A stretch of DNA of 64,000 nucleotides from a virus. The stretch covers positions 1-64,000 of IMG/VR virus record IMGVR_UViG_3300020180_000003; one strand, written 5' to 3'. Numbering within the stretch: the first letter of the stretch is position 1; each line of letters starts with the position of its first letter. Shown piece after piece: positions 50,581 to 59,219 of this stretch. The notes under the pieces were generated by a model. The model was given only the letters and a program-made list of their open reading frames with translations, did no database searches and was not told the origin of the DNA. Both the position numbers and the translations under genes were made by a program.

Positions 50581-50641
50581 ATGACGTCATCGGTCATTGG
50601 TCTCACTCATAGTATACTAGCTCACATAGAGAAAGGCATTT

Positions 50642-50857
50642 ATGGCATACACAAGCAAGCAATACGCGGCTCAAGCCGCTGTGCAACAACTGATTTGCAG
50701 GGCCGAGGCAGACGGACTATGTGCAGTCTGCCACCAAAAAAAGCGCGCCCGATGGCGTGATACAGGCGAGATGCGCATGACATGTGGTAGCGACAAGTGT
50801 TTCATAGACTGGCTTCCGGTGAAAGGATTACATCAAGCCCGAAAGGAAAAGTTATGA
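50642..50857 (+). CDS. Small Cys-rich protein
   Basis: A 71-residue protein with [11 protein letters not shown] and MTCGSDKCF, a possible zinc site. It overlaps the dCTP deaminase start (TTATGA). Function unknown. The short gap before it has a palindrome ATGACGTCAT at 50581. Confidence 0.65.
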   Translation: MAYTSKQYAAQAAVQQLICRAEADGLCAVCHQKKRARWRDTGEMRMTCGSDKCFIDWLPVKGLHQARKEKL

Positions 50858-51417
50858 TATGGAATGATACCAAGATACGCGAATGGGGCGCATCTGGTGG
50901 ACTCACACCATTTGAACCTAATCAGGTACGCATGGTTGATGACAAGAAAATCATCAGCTATGGGTGTGGCAGCTACGGCTACGATATTCGACTAGAAGAT
51001 GAATTCCAGGTTTTTGCCGTCCCACTAGATCGGCAAGGCATTATCGATCCGTTGAATTTCGATCCCCAAAACTTGCGTGAGCATAGAGGCGATGTTTGTA
51101 TCATTCCACCTAATAGCTTTACGTTGGCACGCAGTTTGGAGTATTTCCGTATGCCCCGCAATGTAACGGGTCTAGCTGTAGGTAAATCAACCTACGCACG
51201 CTGTGGCATTATCGTCAATATAACGCCACTAGAAGCAGCATGGGAAGGCATTTTGACAATCGAGATTAGCAACACTACGCCGTTACCATGCAAGATTTAT
51301 GCACACATGGGGATTGCTCAAATCTTATTCTTCGAGGGCGACGCACCTTCTGTCAGTTACGCTGACCGACAAGGAAAATACCAGGGGCAGCGAGGGATCA
51401 CTCTAGCTAAAGTGTGA
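50854..51417 (+). CDS. dcd: dCTP deaminase
   Basis: A 187-residue enzyme that turns dCTP into dUTP for dTTP supply. The signature is present: [15 protein letters not shown], then [23 protein letters not shown] (Ser112, Arg116) and the catalytic Glu in ILTIEISN (Glu137). Length agrees with the family. Phages carry it to shift nucleotide pools. Confidence 0.95.
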   Translation: MIWNDTKIREWGASGGLTPFEPNQVRMVDDKKIISYGCGSYGYDIRLEDEFQVFAVPLDRQGIIDPLNFDPQNLREHRGDVCIIPPNSFTLARSLEYFRMPRNVTGLAVGKSTYARCGIIVNITPLEAAWEGILTIEISNTTPLPCKIYAHMGIAQILFFEGDAPSVSYADRQGKYQGQRGITLAKV

Positions 51418-51429
51418 GGAGATTGTCGG

Positions 51430-51645
51430 ATGACTGAAGAGTCGCAACGCTACTCAAGGCGAACGGTCCGTTGGCAAGTCCATTTTTTCGAGAATGGTGA
51501 ATGGTGGAATGACACCGCTGCCGGTGATCACATGTCTCTGGAGACGGCTGCATTGACAATGCGGGTTCGAATGCGAAAGCCGGGCGTGACACATGGGCGT
51601 ATTATGGAAGTCATCAAAACTGAAACCGAGGTGACGAATGATTGA
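51430..51645 (+). CDS. Hypothetical protein
   Basis: A 71-residue protein with RRTVRWQVHFFENGEWWND, aromatic and basic. Good GGAGATTG ribosome site. It overlaps the zinc ribbon copy B. Function unknown. Confidence 0.6.
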   Translation: MTEESQRYSRRTVRWQVHFFENGEWWNDTAAGDHMSLETAALTMRVRMRKPGVTHGRIMEVIKTETEVTND

Positions 51646-51835
51646 CTTAACCGAACTTTTGCGCCGTCTAACGCAATCGTCACAGCCCGTCACGTTGCAA
51701 TGCGCAGAATGCGAGGACATGTTCGTGTCGCTGATCGTTGGCGGTGACGGCTGGGGCCGGTGTGTGAAATGTAACGAAAATCAGGAGAAAAAAACAGGAG
51801 AAAAAAATGAGATACACAGCAACCCCCAGCGATGA
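51638..51835 (+). CDS. Small zinc-ribbon protein, copy B
   Basis: A 65-residue protein nearly identical over its first 19 residues to copy A at 48334 (MIDLTELLRRL, then CAECEDMF and CVKCNENQE). The C-terminal end reads on into the next gene's leader and is longer. A duplication of at least 80 bp. Confidence 0.7.
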   Translation: MIDLTELLRRLTQSSQPVTLQCAECEDMFVSLIVGGDGWGRCVKCNENQEKKTGEKNEIHSNPQR

Positions 51836-52007
51836 CGGAATCGCCTGGGGAGTGACAGACGGACTGGGAGCGATAAGCTACCAGCCCGATATGACAGAAA
51901 TGCAGGCCCGAATTGTGGCTATGTTCCACAACAATGAATTTGCGCAGGAGTTTGATAAAATCTGCGCAATCCTAGAAGATGCCGGCATTGATTTCGAGGC
52001 ACTGTGA
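51807..52007 (+). CDS. Small acidic protein
   Basis: A 66-residue acidic protein; GGAGAAAAAA ribosome site. It has MTEMQARIVAMFHNNEF and a final helix DKICAILEDAGIDF. Last rightward early gene before the noncoding repeats. Confidence 0.62.
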   Translation: MRYTATPSDDGIAWGVTDGLGAISYQPDMTEMQARIVAMFHNNEFAQEFDKICAILEDAGIDFEAL

Positions 52008-52108
52008 TCTGCCCAAGGCTAAAGCGCTTAGGCTTCCAAGTCGGTGACTTGGCCCGTTGGCGTCAAGCCCTGTATGATACTAGCTACACCTCGAAGGGTG
52101 TGGGCGAA

Positions 52109-52153
52109 TAGTGTGTGGATTGCGCCGGGTGTCCACACACCTCGTGCCCGCGT
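52109..52153 (+). repeat. 45-bp direct repeat, copy 1
   Basis: Starts TAGTGTGTGGATTGCG and ends CCCGCGT. Internal GTGTGGA and TCCACAC can pair. The partner is at 52283-52327. Confidence 0.9.
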
Positions 52154-52282
52154 GGGCAAACATGAAAAGGATCAAAATGATACTTTTCAACCGACCTTCA
52201 CACCATACCCACGTGGGGCCAACATGTCGGTAAATGAGGATCAAAATGACCCTCATATTCAGCCCATGCCCACGTGGGCAAT

Positions 52283-52327
52283 TAGTGTGTGGATTGCGTC
52301 GGGTGTCCACACACCTCGCGCCCGCGT
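52283..52327 (+). repeat. 45-bp direct repeat, copy 2
   Basis: The same unit as copy 1 with two transitions; the inverted arms are intact. Confidence 0.9.
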
Positions 52328-52364
52328 ATTGCCTCACCTACGCAACGCATTCTCGTCCAGCCTA

Positions 52365-52392
52365 TTGCGTTCCCCAACAACTGTGATATACT
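52365..52392 (+). promoter_or_regulatory. Possible rightward late promoter (extended -10)
   Basis: TTGCGT (52365-52370), 16 bases, TATACT (52387-52392), with a TG one base upstream of the -10. It faces the late genes from 52628. Confidence 0.45.
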
Positions 52393-52627
52393 GATTGTGG
52401 CTTTCCTGTAAAATATTTACCTGACGCCAACCAGGACAGACGCGGCGGCGTGCAGACGTCGAGAAACTTTTCCCTGGTGCCACCCTGCCGAATCCGCGCC
52501 CAAAGGGTGGCCGCGGCAACTTTGATTCTCCTTTGTGACTGGGGCGGCGTTTCATGGCGCTGCTCCAGGAGAGGGAAAACATGGACACAGTGAGTGCAAT
52601 TATCGGGCACACGGGGGCGCTTGAATA

Positions 52628-53233
52628 GTGCTCAACCGTGACGAGTTGCGCCGCCTAGTAATCCCTAATGAGCCTCTTCTTAACACCGCGCTTTATTCCC
52701 GCGTTGAGCGCGCCACGGCACCGACTGCGTGGCGCGCTATCCTCGTCTACCACCTGCTGCCCCACGAAAACGGCAATCAACATAATATTTTCATTGACTG
52801 CCTAGACACTGGCGGCAGATGGGCCAGAGCGGACGAGATGCAGGTGGGCTGGACGTGGGAGGGCAGACGAGAACACGAACCGGCACCAGCGCGACCCTTT
52901 GAGAAGCGGCCACCCGAGCCGCGCGCCCAGGTGGATTTGTACGCGCGTCAGGTGACGAGTGTGTGGATACAGGATAATATGGGCGTGCCGTCTGACCGCG
53001 TGCATGGGTTGCGTTCTGACGTTGAGGACGTGCCGGGGAACAACCTATTTCACAATAGTTTTTTTTGTATATTCCAGCTAATGACGCGCGAAGTCGCACC
53101 GCCCCCGGTCGTGATTGCGCCCGGGCCCGACGAACCACAGCAGCCTACATTGACGCTAGAACAGAGAGTTGCAGCAACCGAACGTGCTATCGCTGAATTG
53201 GCAGCGTGGCGGCGATCAATGGAAGGCGATTAA
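52628..53233 (+). CDS. Protein with GWTWEGRR accessory module and coiled-coil end
   Basis: A 201-residue protein starting at GTG 52628. Residues about 38-150 (VYHLLPHENGNQHNIFIDCLD, then VGWTWEGRR, VTSVWIQDN, PSDRVHGL, NSFFCIFQ) match, as I remember it, a beta-sandwich module common beside glycoside hydrolases in Chloroflexota. No catalytic domain is present. The last 35 residues form a helix. It may help bind the host envelope or a depolymerase. Confidence 0.62.
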   Translation: MLNRDELRRLVIPNEPLLNTALYSRVERATAPTAWRAILVYHLLPHENGNQHNIFIDCLDTGGRWARADEMQVGWTWEGRREHEPAPARPFEKRPPEPRAQVDLYARQVTSVWIQDNMGVPSDRVHGLRSDVEDVPGNNLFHNSFFCIFQLMTREVAPPPVVIAPGPDEPQQPTLTLEQRVAATERAIAELAAWRRSMEGD

Positions 53234-54037
53234 ATGCGTGTATTGTTTGTGGCACCGCTAACAGACCTCATGTTCGCGGATGAGGAAGCGCAGGACGTGT
53301 CAAATAGTGGTTTGGATATTACGTCACTACGCGGCACGGTTACACAGGCCGAATTGCTACGGGCTATAACAGGCGGCGAGCATGATTTACTGTGGTTGGC
53401 CACGCACGGCAATAAAGACGGCGTATTGCTGAGTGACGGTATTCTGTCCGCTTCGCTGCTGACCTCTCTGGTGCGTGGGCGATTCGATACCGTGTTCCTG
53501 AATACCTGTGAAAGTTTCGAGGCTGCACGTATGCTACAGAACGAGACGCAGGCTTCCGTTATCGCGACAATTCAAGCGGTGCCAGACAAAGAGGCTTACC
53601 AGACTGGCGCGCTGTTCGCCTACTGGCTACAAAAAACAGATGACGTAGCTGAGGCATATCAGCACAGCAAACCTGGCGGAAATCGCACCTACGTGCATCT
53701 GGCCGGTAGTAAAAAAAAAATGAGCGCTGACAAAAATCAGAATTTCCCGGCATCTTCATTGAGTGAGCAATTGTTGCTGGCTTATATCAAAGAGGATCGA
53801 GAATGGAAGCGCAGCATCGAGCAACGCCTAGGGGATGTCGAAAGCAGTCGCCCAATAGCCATCACGCCGCAAACAATGTGGCTATTGTTGATCATCATGG
53901 GACTAGTGATTTCATTTGTGGTTTTCGGCCTCGAGTATGTACGTAGCTCAGGATATGGTTTCGGAGGGAGCATCACGTTTCCACTACCGTGCGCTGAAGT
54001 GGTGCGACAATATTGTCAGGAAAAACAATGGATCTAA
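53234..54037 (+). CDS. CHAT/caspase-like protease with membrane anchor
   Basis: A 267-residue protein that starts at the base after the previous stop. Its N-terminal 150 residues have the caspase-like dyad in the CHAT arrangement: His in LLWLATHGNKDG (His58) and Cys in TVFLNTCESFEA (Cys92), followed by QTGALFAYWLQ. A Lys-rich joint and a helix (about 185-210) lead to one transmembrane segment (about 216-237) and a short outer tail with two Cys. The protease head would sit in the cytoplasm at the membrane. CHAT proteases act in bacterial cell death and defence. A phage copy next to lysis-type genes could control lysis or exclude rivals. Confidence 0.82.
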   Translation: MRVLFVAPLTDLMFADEEAQDVSNSGLDITSLRGTVTQAELLRAITGGEHDLLWLATHGNKDGVLLSDGILSASLLTSLVRGRFDTVFLNTCESFEAARMLQNETQASVIATIQAVPDKEAYQTGALFAYWLQKTDDVAEAYQHSKPGGNRTYVHLAGSKKKMSADKNQNFPASSLSEQLLLAYIKEDREWKRSIEQRLGDVESSRPIAITPQTMWLLLIIMGLVISFVVFGLEYVRSSGYGFGGSITFPLPCAEVVRQYCQEKQWI

Positions 54038-54372
54038 CGATTGCGTATCTCCTGACGTGTATATTGGGGATATCGAAAACGATTCGACACCTATTTGACT
54101 ACTATTGGGGGCCATACGTACCGAATAACGGTTGGTATTTCACGATTGGTGTGACATCTAGCCTATTTCTGGCCGCGTGCGGCGCGTTGCTCTGGATAGG
54201 TGTTGGCGATCATCCCATGTTTGCTGCTGCTTCAATCCGTTATTATGTGCGTATAAGTTTTTTGGGATTTGTATTATTCGGTATCCCGTTTGAGGCAATC
54301 TACTGGATTGATAGATTATTCGTCCATCAGGTGCCGGGCAAACTAGAAGTGACGGAATCGAAAACCGATTAA
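54028..54372 (+). CDS. Multi-spanning membrane protein next to CHAT protease
   Basis: A 114-residue protein, ATG at 54028, coupled to the CHAT gene by a 10-base overlap. Three hydrophobic helices: LTIAYLLTCILGI, WYFTIGVTSSLFLAACGALLWIG and ISFLGFVLFGIPFEAIYWI. The end is hydrophilic. It may be a holin or the partner of the protease. Confidence 0.7.
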   Translation: MDLTIAYLLTCILGISKTIRHLFDYYWGPYVPNNGWYFTIGVTSSLFLAACGALLWIGVGDHPMFAAASIRYYVRISFLGFVLFGIPFEAIYWIDRLFVHQVPGKLEVTESKTD

Positions 54373-54387
54373 TAGGAGAAAACATCG

Positions 54388-56271
54388 ATGTCAATTTGGA
54401 TTTCAAAAGAAGAGATTGCCGCGTTGCCCACAAGCGGCACTGCATGGAATAGTGTTCTAAGTGCAGCGAATAGCAGCTGGGGCAGCGCGGACCTGTCCGA
54501 CAACAACAGTTCGCACGATGTCGCCACACTAGCCGGGGCACTGGTGGCGGTGCGCAATGCAGACAATGCCATGCGCGAGAAAACGATTGCAGGCCTCAAG
54601 TCTGCAATGGCGTCGAAGTTTGCGCGGGCGCTTGAACTGAGCCGTGGGCTGCAAACGTATATCATAGTTGCCGACATCATCGGCTACCGTGATGCAGCTT
54701 TTCTGACGTGGGTAGAGAAAGCTACCACGGCCACCGTGCAAGGCCATTCTGGTGGCGACGGCGTTATCGGCACAGCCGAGCAATCCGCCAACAACTGGGG
54801 CGGTCATGCCCGGGCATCACTAGCCGCCGCCGCTGTATTCCTGAACCGTACCGATTGGAAGGCATTGATCATCACCGCTCACCGTGCCTTCATCGGGGCA
54901 AGCGCACCGGGAAACAAGATGCGCTATGGCAGTACCGGCTGGCACGCTGGCACACCACAGTCGGGTATCAACCGGCCTGATGCAAAAAGAGGTGCAGTCA
55001 GTCTGTCCGGCGTGCTTGCCGAAGACTGGCGGCGTGGTGCTGATTTCAAGTGGCCCCCGTCTGCTAGCGGCTATATGTGGGAGGGTATGCAGGGGCTGGT
55101 TGTGACCGCGGTCATCCTACACCGTGCTGGCTGGGTAGCGTTCAATGAGTCTGACAATGCGATTGTGCGCGCTATGGATGTGCTCTATGGTACCGGCGCG
55201 GCGGCTGGCAATAGTCCAGTATTCAAAAACCCCGCAGCCAGTGATGACACATGGATCCCCTGGATAGTCAACGCTGTTGCTGGGACAAGTTACCCGACGA
55301 CCGCCGCTTCGTCTGGTAAAAATATGGGATACACCGACTGGACGCACGCCAAAGCGGGCACAGCGCCACCAGTGGAACCACCCGTGGACCCGCCACCCGT
55401 CGATCCGCCACCGACTGGTACATCGCCAATGGATTTTCTGGATTCATCAAGCTGGTATCTCACGCTCCCGACAAAAATCAAGGCTACGCCTGACACGGTG
55501 AAAATACCAGAGTTGCGAACCTACGCTAGCGAATGGTTTCGTTTGAATAGTGCCAAGGACGGCGTTGTTTTCAAAGCGCCCACAGACGGGGCAACGACAA
55601 CGAACTCAAAGAACCCACGTTCTGAATTGCGCGAGATGTCACCCGATGGCAAGACGCAAGCCGCCTGGTCATCGACCACGGGCACGCATTCGATGGATAT
55701 TGAGCAGATGGTCAGTGCCGTGCCGATTGGCAGCAAGCCCGTCGTGGTGGTGGGGCAAATTCACGACGAAGACGACGATGTAACCGTATTCCGATTCGAG
55801 GGCAATACCAGCGGCGACCGCAATGTCGGGGAACTCTGGATCACCGATGGCAACACATCGCATGGTCATCTCGTAGATGACAACCTGGCGTTAGGCACCA
55901 AGTTCAGCGTAGGGTTCCAGGTGGCTGATGGCAAAATAACCTACACCTACAACGGCCAGACGGTGGATTATACACAATCCAAGAAACTCAGCGGCTGTTA
56001 TTTCAAGGCTGGCTCCTACAACCAAGCCGGTGGCATTGTTACTAAGCTGCCCGATGGTAAAGCCGACTATGCCGAGGTCACGATCTACGCGCTTCAGGTA
56101 TGCCATGATGGAAAATGCACCGGACGCAAGCCAGGCGTTATCGTGCCACCTGTTGACCCACCCGTAGACCCGCCCATCACATACAGCCTGACGGTTACGG
56201 GCGCCGCGACATCTATCGCTGCGTTAAAGGCTTTCATCAAGGCTGACACGTCTTCGCTGAAAGTCAGCTAG
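54388..56271 (+). CDS. Two-domain alginate-lyase-like depolymerase
   Basis: A 627-residue protein. Residues about 1-320 look like a toroid-type alginate lyase (SRGLQTYIIVADIIGYRD, ANNWGGHARASLAAAAVFL, GYMWEGMQGLVVTA). A Pro-rich linker (PPVDPPPVDPP) joins a PL7-like lyase, about 348-560, with the three family motifs RSELRE (about 411), QIH (about 457) and YFKAGSYNQ (about 538). A short beta-rich tail ends the protein. It should cut acidic polysaccharide in capsule or biofilm. There is no signal peptide. Released at lysis or part of the virion. Confidence 0.82.
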   Translation: MSIWISKEEIAALPTSGTAWNSVLSAANSSWGSADLSDNNSSHDVATLAGALVAVRNADNAMREKTIAGLKSAMASKFARALELSRGLQTYIIVADIIGYRDAAFLTWVEKATTATVQGHSGGDGVIGTAEQSANNWGGHARASLAAAAVFLNRTDWKALIITAHRAFIGASAPGNKMRYGSTGWHAGTPQSGINRPDAKRGAVSLSGVLAEDWRRGADFKWPPSASGYMWEGMQGLVVTAVILHRAGWVAFNESDNAIVRAMDVLYGTGAAAGNSPVFKNPAASDDTWIPWIVNAVAGTSYPTTAASSGKNMGYTDWTHAKAGTAPPVEPPVDPPPVDPPPTGTSPMDFLDSSSWYLTLPTKIKATPDTVKIPELRTYASEWFRLNSAKDGVVFKAPTDGATTTNSKNPRSELREMSPDGKTQAAWSSTTGTHSMDIEQMVSAVPIGSKPVVVVGQIHDEDDDVTVFRFEGNTSGDRNVGELWITDGNTSHGHLVDDNLALGTKFSVGFQVADGKITYTYNGQTVDYTQSKKLSGCYFKAGSYNQAGGIVTKLPDGKADYAEVTIYALQVCHDGKCTGRKPGVIVPPVDPPVDPPITYSLTVTGAATSIAALKAFIKADTSSLKVS

Positions 56272-56283
56272 GGGCGGCGTCGC

Positions 56284-56574
56284 ATGATCGCGAAACGCAA
56301 AGCCCAGCCTAACCGCAGAATTCTGATGGAGACGGACCAAGGCCACGGGTTGAGTTTATCGCCAACCGAAGAACGGGTTGTCCGTGCTGTGTTGGCTGGG
56401 CATGTGACTGGTAAGGAATTAGGCAAGTATCTCGGCATGACGCAACGGGCACTGATATGGCACCAGCACAGAGTTTATATCAAAACCGGAGCGCGCAATC
56501 TAGTCGATTTGGTGTTAATGATAACTGGACGCATAGAGCGCCCGGGGAATCTGGATGACATAGAAAAGGAATAA
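56284..56574 (+). CDS. Small LuxR/GerE-type helix-turn-helix protein
   Basis: A 96-residue protein with LSPTEERVVRAVLAGHVTGKELG and MTQRALIWHQHRVYIKTGARN. This is a LuxR-type domain similar to the one at 3082, with a longer basic N terminus. No sensor part. It may control late genes. Confidence 0.75.
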   Translation: MIAKRKAQPNRRILMETDQGHGLSLSPTEERVVRAVLAGHVTGKELGKYLGMTQRALIWHQHRVYIKTGARNLVDLVLMITGRIERPGNLDDIEKE

Positions 56575-56575
56575 C

Positions 56576-56833
56576 ATGACAAAAGGCATTCTTGTACCTG
56601 GTGTAATTTATAGTTTGGTTTTGGCCGTCGCGACCTGGGCAATCGATTATTTTAGCGTGGGCGCGGGCGGCGGCATTCCGTGGGCACCGATTCTCATCGC
56701 AACAATTCCGGTGCTACTAAAACTCATAACCGTACAGGCACCAGAACCGGTGCAGCCTGCGTCTACTACGCGCGGCTTTGACGATGAGCCGGCAGAACAG
56801 CCGACTAAAGTGCAGCGCTTTCTGTTAGGATAA
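56576..56833 (+). CDS. Holin-like small membrane protein
   Basis: An 85-residue protein with two transmembrane helices (VIYSLVLAVATWAIDYFSV and PWAPILIATIPVLLKLI) and a charged hydrophilic tail with EPVQPAS. Size and layout fit a class II holin. A canonical endolysin was not found nearby, so this is uncertain. Confidence 0.6.
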   Translation: MTKGILVPGVIYSLVLAVATWAIDYFSVGAGGGIPWAPILIATIPVLLKLITVQAPEPVQPASTTRGFDDEPAEQPTKVQRFLLG

Positions 56834-56840
56834 CCAACCA

Positions 56841-58934
56841 ATGACCGTCGCACGCATTATCCCGAAACGCATACGTGACCAACAGGATGCCAACCTAACA
56901 CTAGGAGCGGGCACCAATGGCTATGCCGTCATCTACAGCCATACCACCGGCTTATTCGAGTTGGCGGCGCTTGAGGCCGTAGGCGTGGCGGCTGGGCTGA
57001 TTACCGCGCACGTTGGATTGTCGAATCCACACACCCAATACACTCTTGCATCGTCATTCACCACGCACCAAGCGCTGACCACGGCGCATGGTATCAGCGC
57101 GTATGGCGCAACGCTGGTTGATGACGCCGACGCTACAACAGCGCGTGGTACGCTGGGACTGGGCACAATGGCGACGCAGGACAGCACTGCGTATCTGTTG
57201 GCAAGCGGCTACACGGCAGCAGATGTACTCAGCAAACTATTGACTGTAGACGGCAGCGGTAGCGGTCTGGACGCTGATTTACTGGACGGGTTGAGTAGCG
57301 CCGCGTTTGAGGCTGTGGGTGTGGCGGCCACACATGCGGCTCTTACCGCGGCGCATGGCGCAACCGGTGCGGTGGTCGGTACCACGAACACGCAGACCCT
57401 GACTGGCAAAACCATCGCGGGCGGGGCTGCTGCTACAGAGTCGGCCAATCTTGTCGTCAATGGCACATTTGACACTGATACCAGTTGGACGAAAGGCACC
57501 AACTGGACGATTGCGGCAGGGGTAGCAACAAAAACGGCGGGGAGCGCAGCGGATCTCACACAGAATCTAGGCGAGGCGGCGGGAAAAATGTACAGTGTGC
57601 GCTTCGGCTACACACGCACGGCGGGCACGTTGTCGGTCTCCATCGGCGGGGTCACGCACGCAACGACATTTAGTGCGGCCAGTGGTAGCGGCGATTTGTA
57701 TATGCTGGCAATCAGCACAGCAGATTTGTCATTCATAGCAGATGCTACGTTCGCCGGTACGATTGACAATGTAATTGTTGGTGAGATTGTGGCGACCACT
57801 ACCGTGATGTCACTCAGTAATGCTGCTGGCACTGTCGTACGTCCGGTGCGTCTGGCGACTGGCTCCATCGGCATAGATGGCGGTGGGACATTCAACACGA
57901 CAGGCAACTACTGGAATGCCCTTGGGCAACAAGCAGGCTACAGTAACACGACAGGCGGCTACTGGAACGCCTTCGGCTATCAGGCAGGCTACTTTAACAC
58001 GACAGGCGGCTACTGGAATGCCCTTGGGCAACAAGCAGGCTACAGTAACACGACAGGCACCTACTGGAACGCCTTCGGGCGGGAGGCAGGCTACAGTAAC
58101 ACGACTGGCAGCCAATGGAACGCCTTTGGCTTACAGGCAGGCTACTTTAACACGACAGGCGGCTTCTGGAACGCCTTCGGCTATCAGGCAGGCTACTTTA
58201 ACACGACAGGCGGCTACTGGAACGCCTTCGGGCGGGAGGCAGGCTACAGTAACACGACTGGCAGCCAATGGAACGCCTTTGGGCGGCAGGCGGGCTACTT
58301 TAACACGACAGGCAGCTTCTGGAACGCCTTCGGCTATCGAGCGCTCTATCTAGCGACCGGATCCGGCAACCAGGGATTTGGCTTCCAGGCTGGCGACAAT
58401 ATCACGACCGGCCAATATAATCTCGTACTGGGCTACGACCTGGATGCACCATCTGCCACCGCCGATTACCAACTAGCCATCGGTGGCTATATCGTTGGCG
58501 ATGGTAGCCGTATTTGGCTTGAACCACGCACCGACTCGACGACGGGAGTCCAGTTTCGCGCAGCGAACGGCACGACTGTGCTGTTTAATGTGGACACGAC
58601 ATCTGGGCTGACGACGCTCACCGGCACCAGTACGGCGACTCATGCCGCTTTCCAAATGATGAGCAGCACAACGCCTGGGCGAGATGCCGGTCGACTGGCA
58701 TGGGACTGGCCTACGCCAACCGATGCCGTACGAGCTAGTCGTGGCAAACTGACGGCCTATTTTACGTCAACCGAACAGGAAGCAATCCGCTGGACTGGCG
58801 ACACGGGCGGGATTCTGCTTGGCTTTTACGGGCAGGCGGGGGCAGCACGGCAACTACTCGCCACCGGAGCAGCACGCACGGTTGACGATGTGATCACGTT
58901 CTTGCAAAATTTAGGATTAGCAAAGCAGTCATAG
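56841..58934 (+). CDS. Tail fibre/spike with 17-residue repeats
   Basis: A 697-residue protein. The N-terminal part has fibre linkers (LSNPHTQYTLASS, ADATTARGTLGLGTMATQDS). Residues about 350-502 are eight full copies of a 17-residue unit of the type WNAFGxQAGYxNTTGx plus a partial ninth, which are expected to form a beta helix. The end (AARTVDDVITFLQNLGL) is a coiled-coil cap. It likely binds host surface sugars. Confidence 0.83.
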   Translation: MTVARIIPKRIRDQQDANLTLGAGTNGYAVIYSHTTGLFELAALEAVGVAAGLITAHVGLSNPHTQYTLASSFTTHQALTTAHGISAYGATLVDDADATTARGTLGLGTMATQDSTAYLLASGYTAADVLSKLLTVDGSGSGLDADLLDGLSSAAFEAVGVAATHAALTAAHGATGAVVGTTNTQTLTGKTIAGGAAATESANLVVNGTFDTDTSWTKGTNWTIAAGVATKTAGSAADLTQNLGEAAGKMYSVRFGYTRTAGTLSVSIGGVTHATTFSAASGSGDLYMLAISTADLSFIADATFAGTIDNVIVGEIVATTTVMSLSNAAGTVVRPVRLATGSIGIDGGGTFNTTGNYWNALGQQAGYSNTTGGYWNAFGYQAGYFNTTGGYWNALGQQAGYSNTTGTYWNAFGREAGYSNTTGSQWNAFGLQAGYFNTTGGFWNAFGYQAGYFNTTGGYWNAFGREAGYSNTTGSQWNAFGRQAGYFNTTGSFWNAFGYRALYLATGSGNQGFGFQAGDNITTGQYNLVLGYDLDAPSATADYQLAIGGYIVGDGSRIWLEPRTDSTTGVQFRAANGTTVLFNVDTTSGLTTLTGTSTATHAAFQMMSSTTPGRDAGRLAWDWPTPTDAVRASRGKLTAYFTSTEQEAIRWTGDTGGILLGFYGQAGAARQLLATGAARTVDDVITFLQNLGLAKQS
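57890..58348 (+). repeat. 51-bp tandem repeats (about 8-9 units) in the fibre gene
   Basis: Each unit runs CTACTGGAATGCC...GGCTACAGTAACACGACAGG or a close variant. Units differ at set positions (Tyr/Gln/Phe before WNA, then GQ/GY/GR/GL, and Ser or Phe before NTTG), which is how a repeat array can be shuffled. Confidence 0.9.
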
Positions 58935-58943
58935 GAGACAATC

Positions 58944-59219
58944 ATGGCAGTTGACCAGACATCAAAACAACGCAATTTGGCGACCAATCTTATCCAGCAG
59001 GCGGTCGCGCTGGAGGCGATTCTGACGCAGGCGGAGGCGCTCGTAGCGCAACACCCGCTCGCCGGGGAGTATAAGGTGTTAACGTTCGAGGGAACCGACT
59101 TGCAACATATTGACGGCGCTGATTTGAGTACGCTGATCGCTGGCTTCGACGCGCTACTGGCATGGATCAACGAGTCTGGGCAATTCCGGCGTGACATTTT
59201 CCGCAAGGTGCTGCCGTGA
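58944..59219 (+). CDS. Small helical protein
   Basis: A 91-residue protein: helical first half (NLATNLIQQAVALEAILTQAEAL) then mixed. Good GGAGACAATC ribosome site. Perhaps a fibre chaperone. Overlaps the next start. Confidence 0.62.
   Translation: MAVDQTSKQRNLATNLIQQAVALEAILTQAEALVAQHPLAGEYKVLTFEGTDLQHIDGADLSTLIAGFDALLAWINESGQFRRDIFRKVLP

Larger units (their letters stand above)
52008..52627 (+). other. 620-base noncoding region with hairpins and direct repeats
   Basis: Holds CCAAGTC-GGT-GACTTGG (52036-52052), a perfect hairpin. A 45-base direct repeat occurs at 52109-52153 and 52283-52327 with two mismatches, and each copy has GTGTGGA/TCCACAC inverted arms. There are two CCCACGTGGG palindromes (about 52209 and 52269). 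GGATCAAAATGA occurs twice. Frames through it are repetitive and look non-coding. It may be a regulatory hub, an origin or a structured RNA. Confidence 0.7.

Noticed and set aside
52008-52090. tRNA-like folding after the 51807 gene
   Set aside because: The hairpins do not form a cloverleaf with anticodon and T arms; treated as unexplained structure.
52044-52394. 116-codon frame through the noncoding repeat region
   Set aside because: Reads the direct repeats as VWIA(P/S)GVHTPRARV twice. No ribosome site, and minus-strand frames are equally open.
57885-58350. Reverse-transcriptase-driven diversity (DGR) at the fibre repeats
   Set aside because: No reverse transcriptase or template repeat with adenine-biased changes was seen. 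Variation is among tandem units.
59160-59185. Partial likeness of spacer 3 to TCAACGAGTCTGG
   Set aside because: Only scattered identity, expected by chance.
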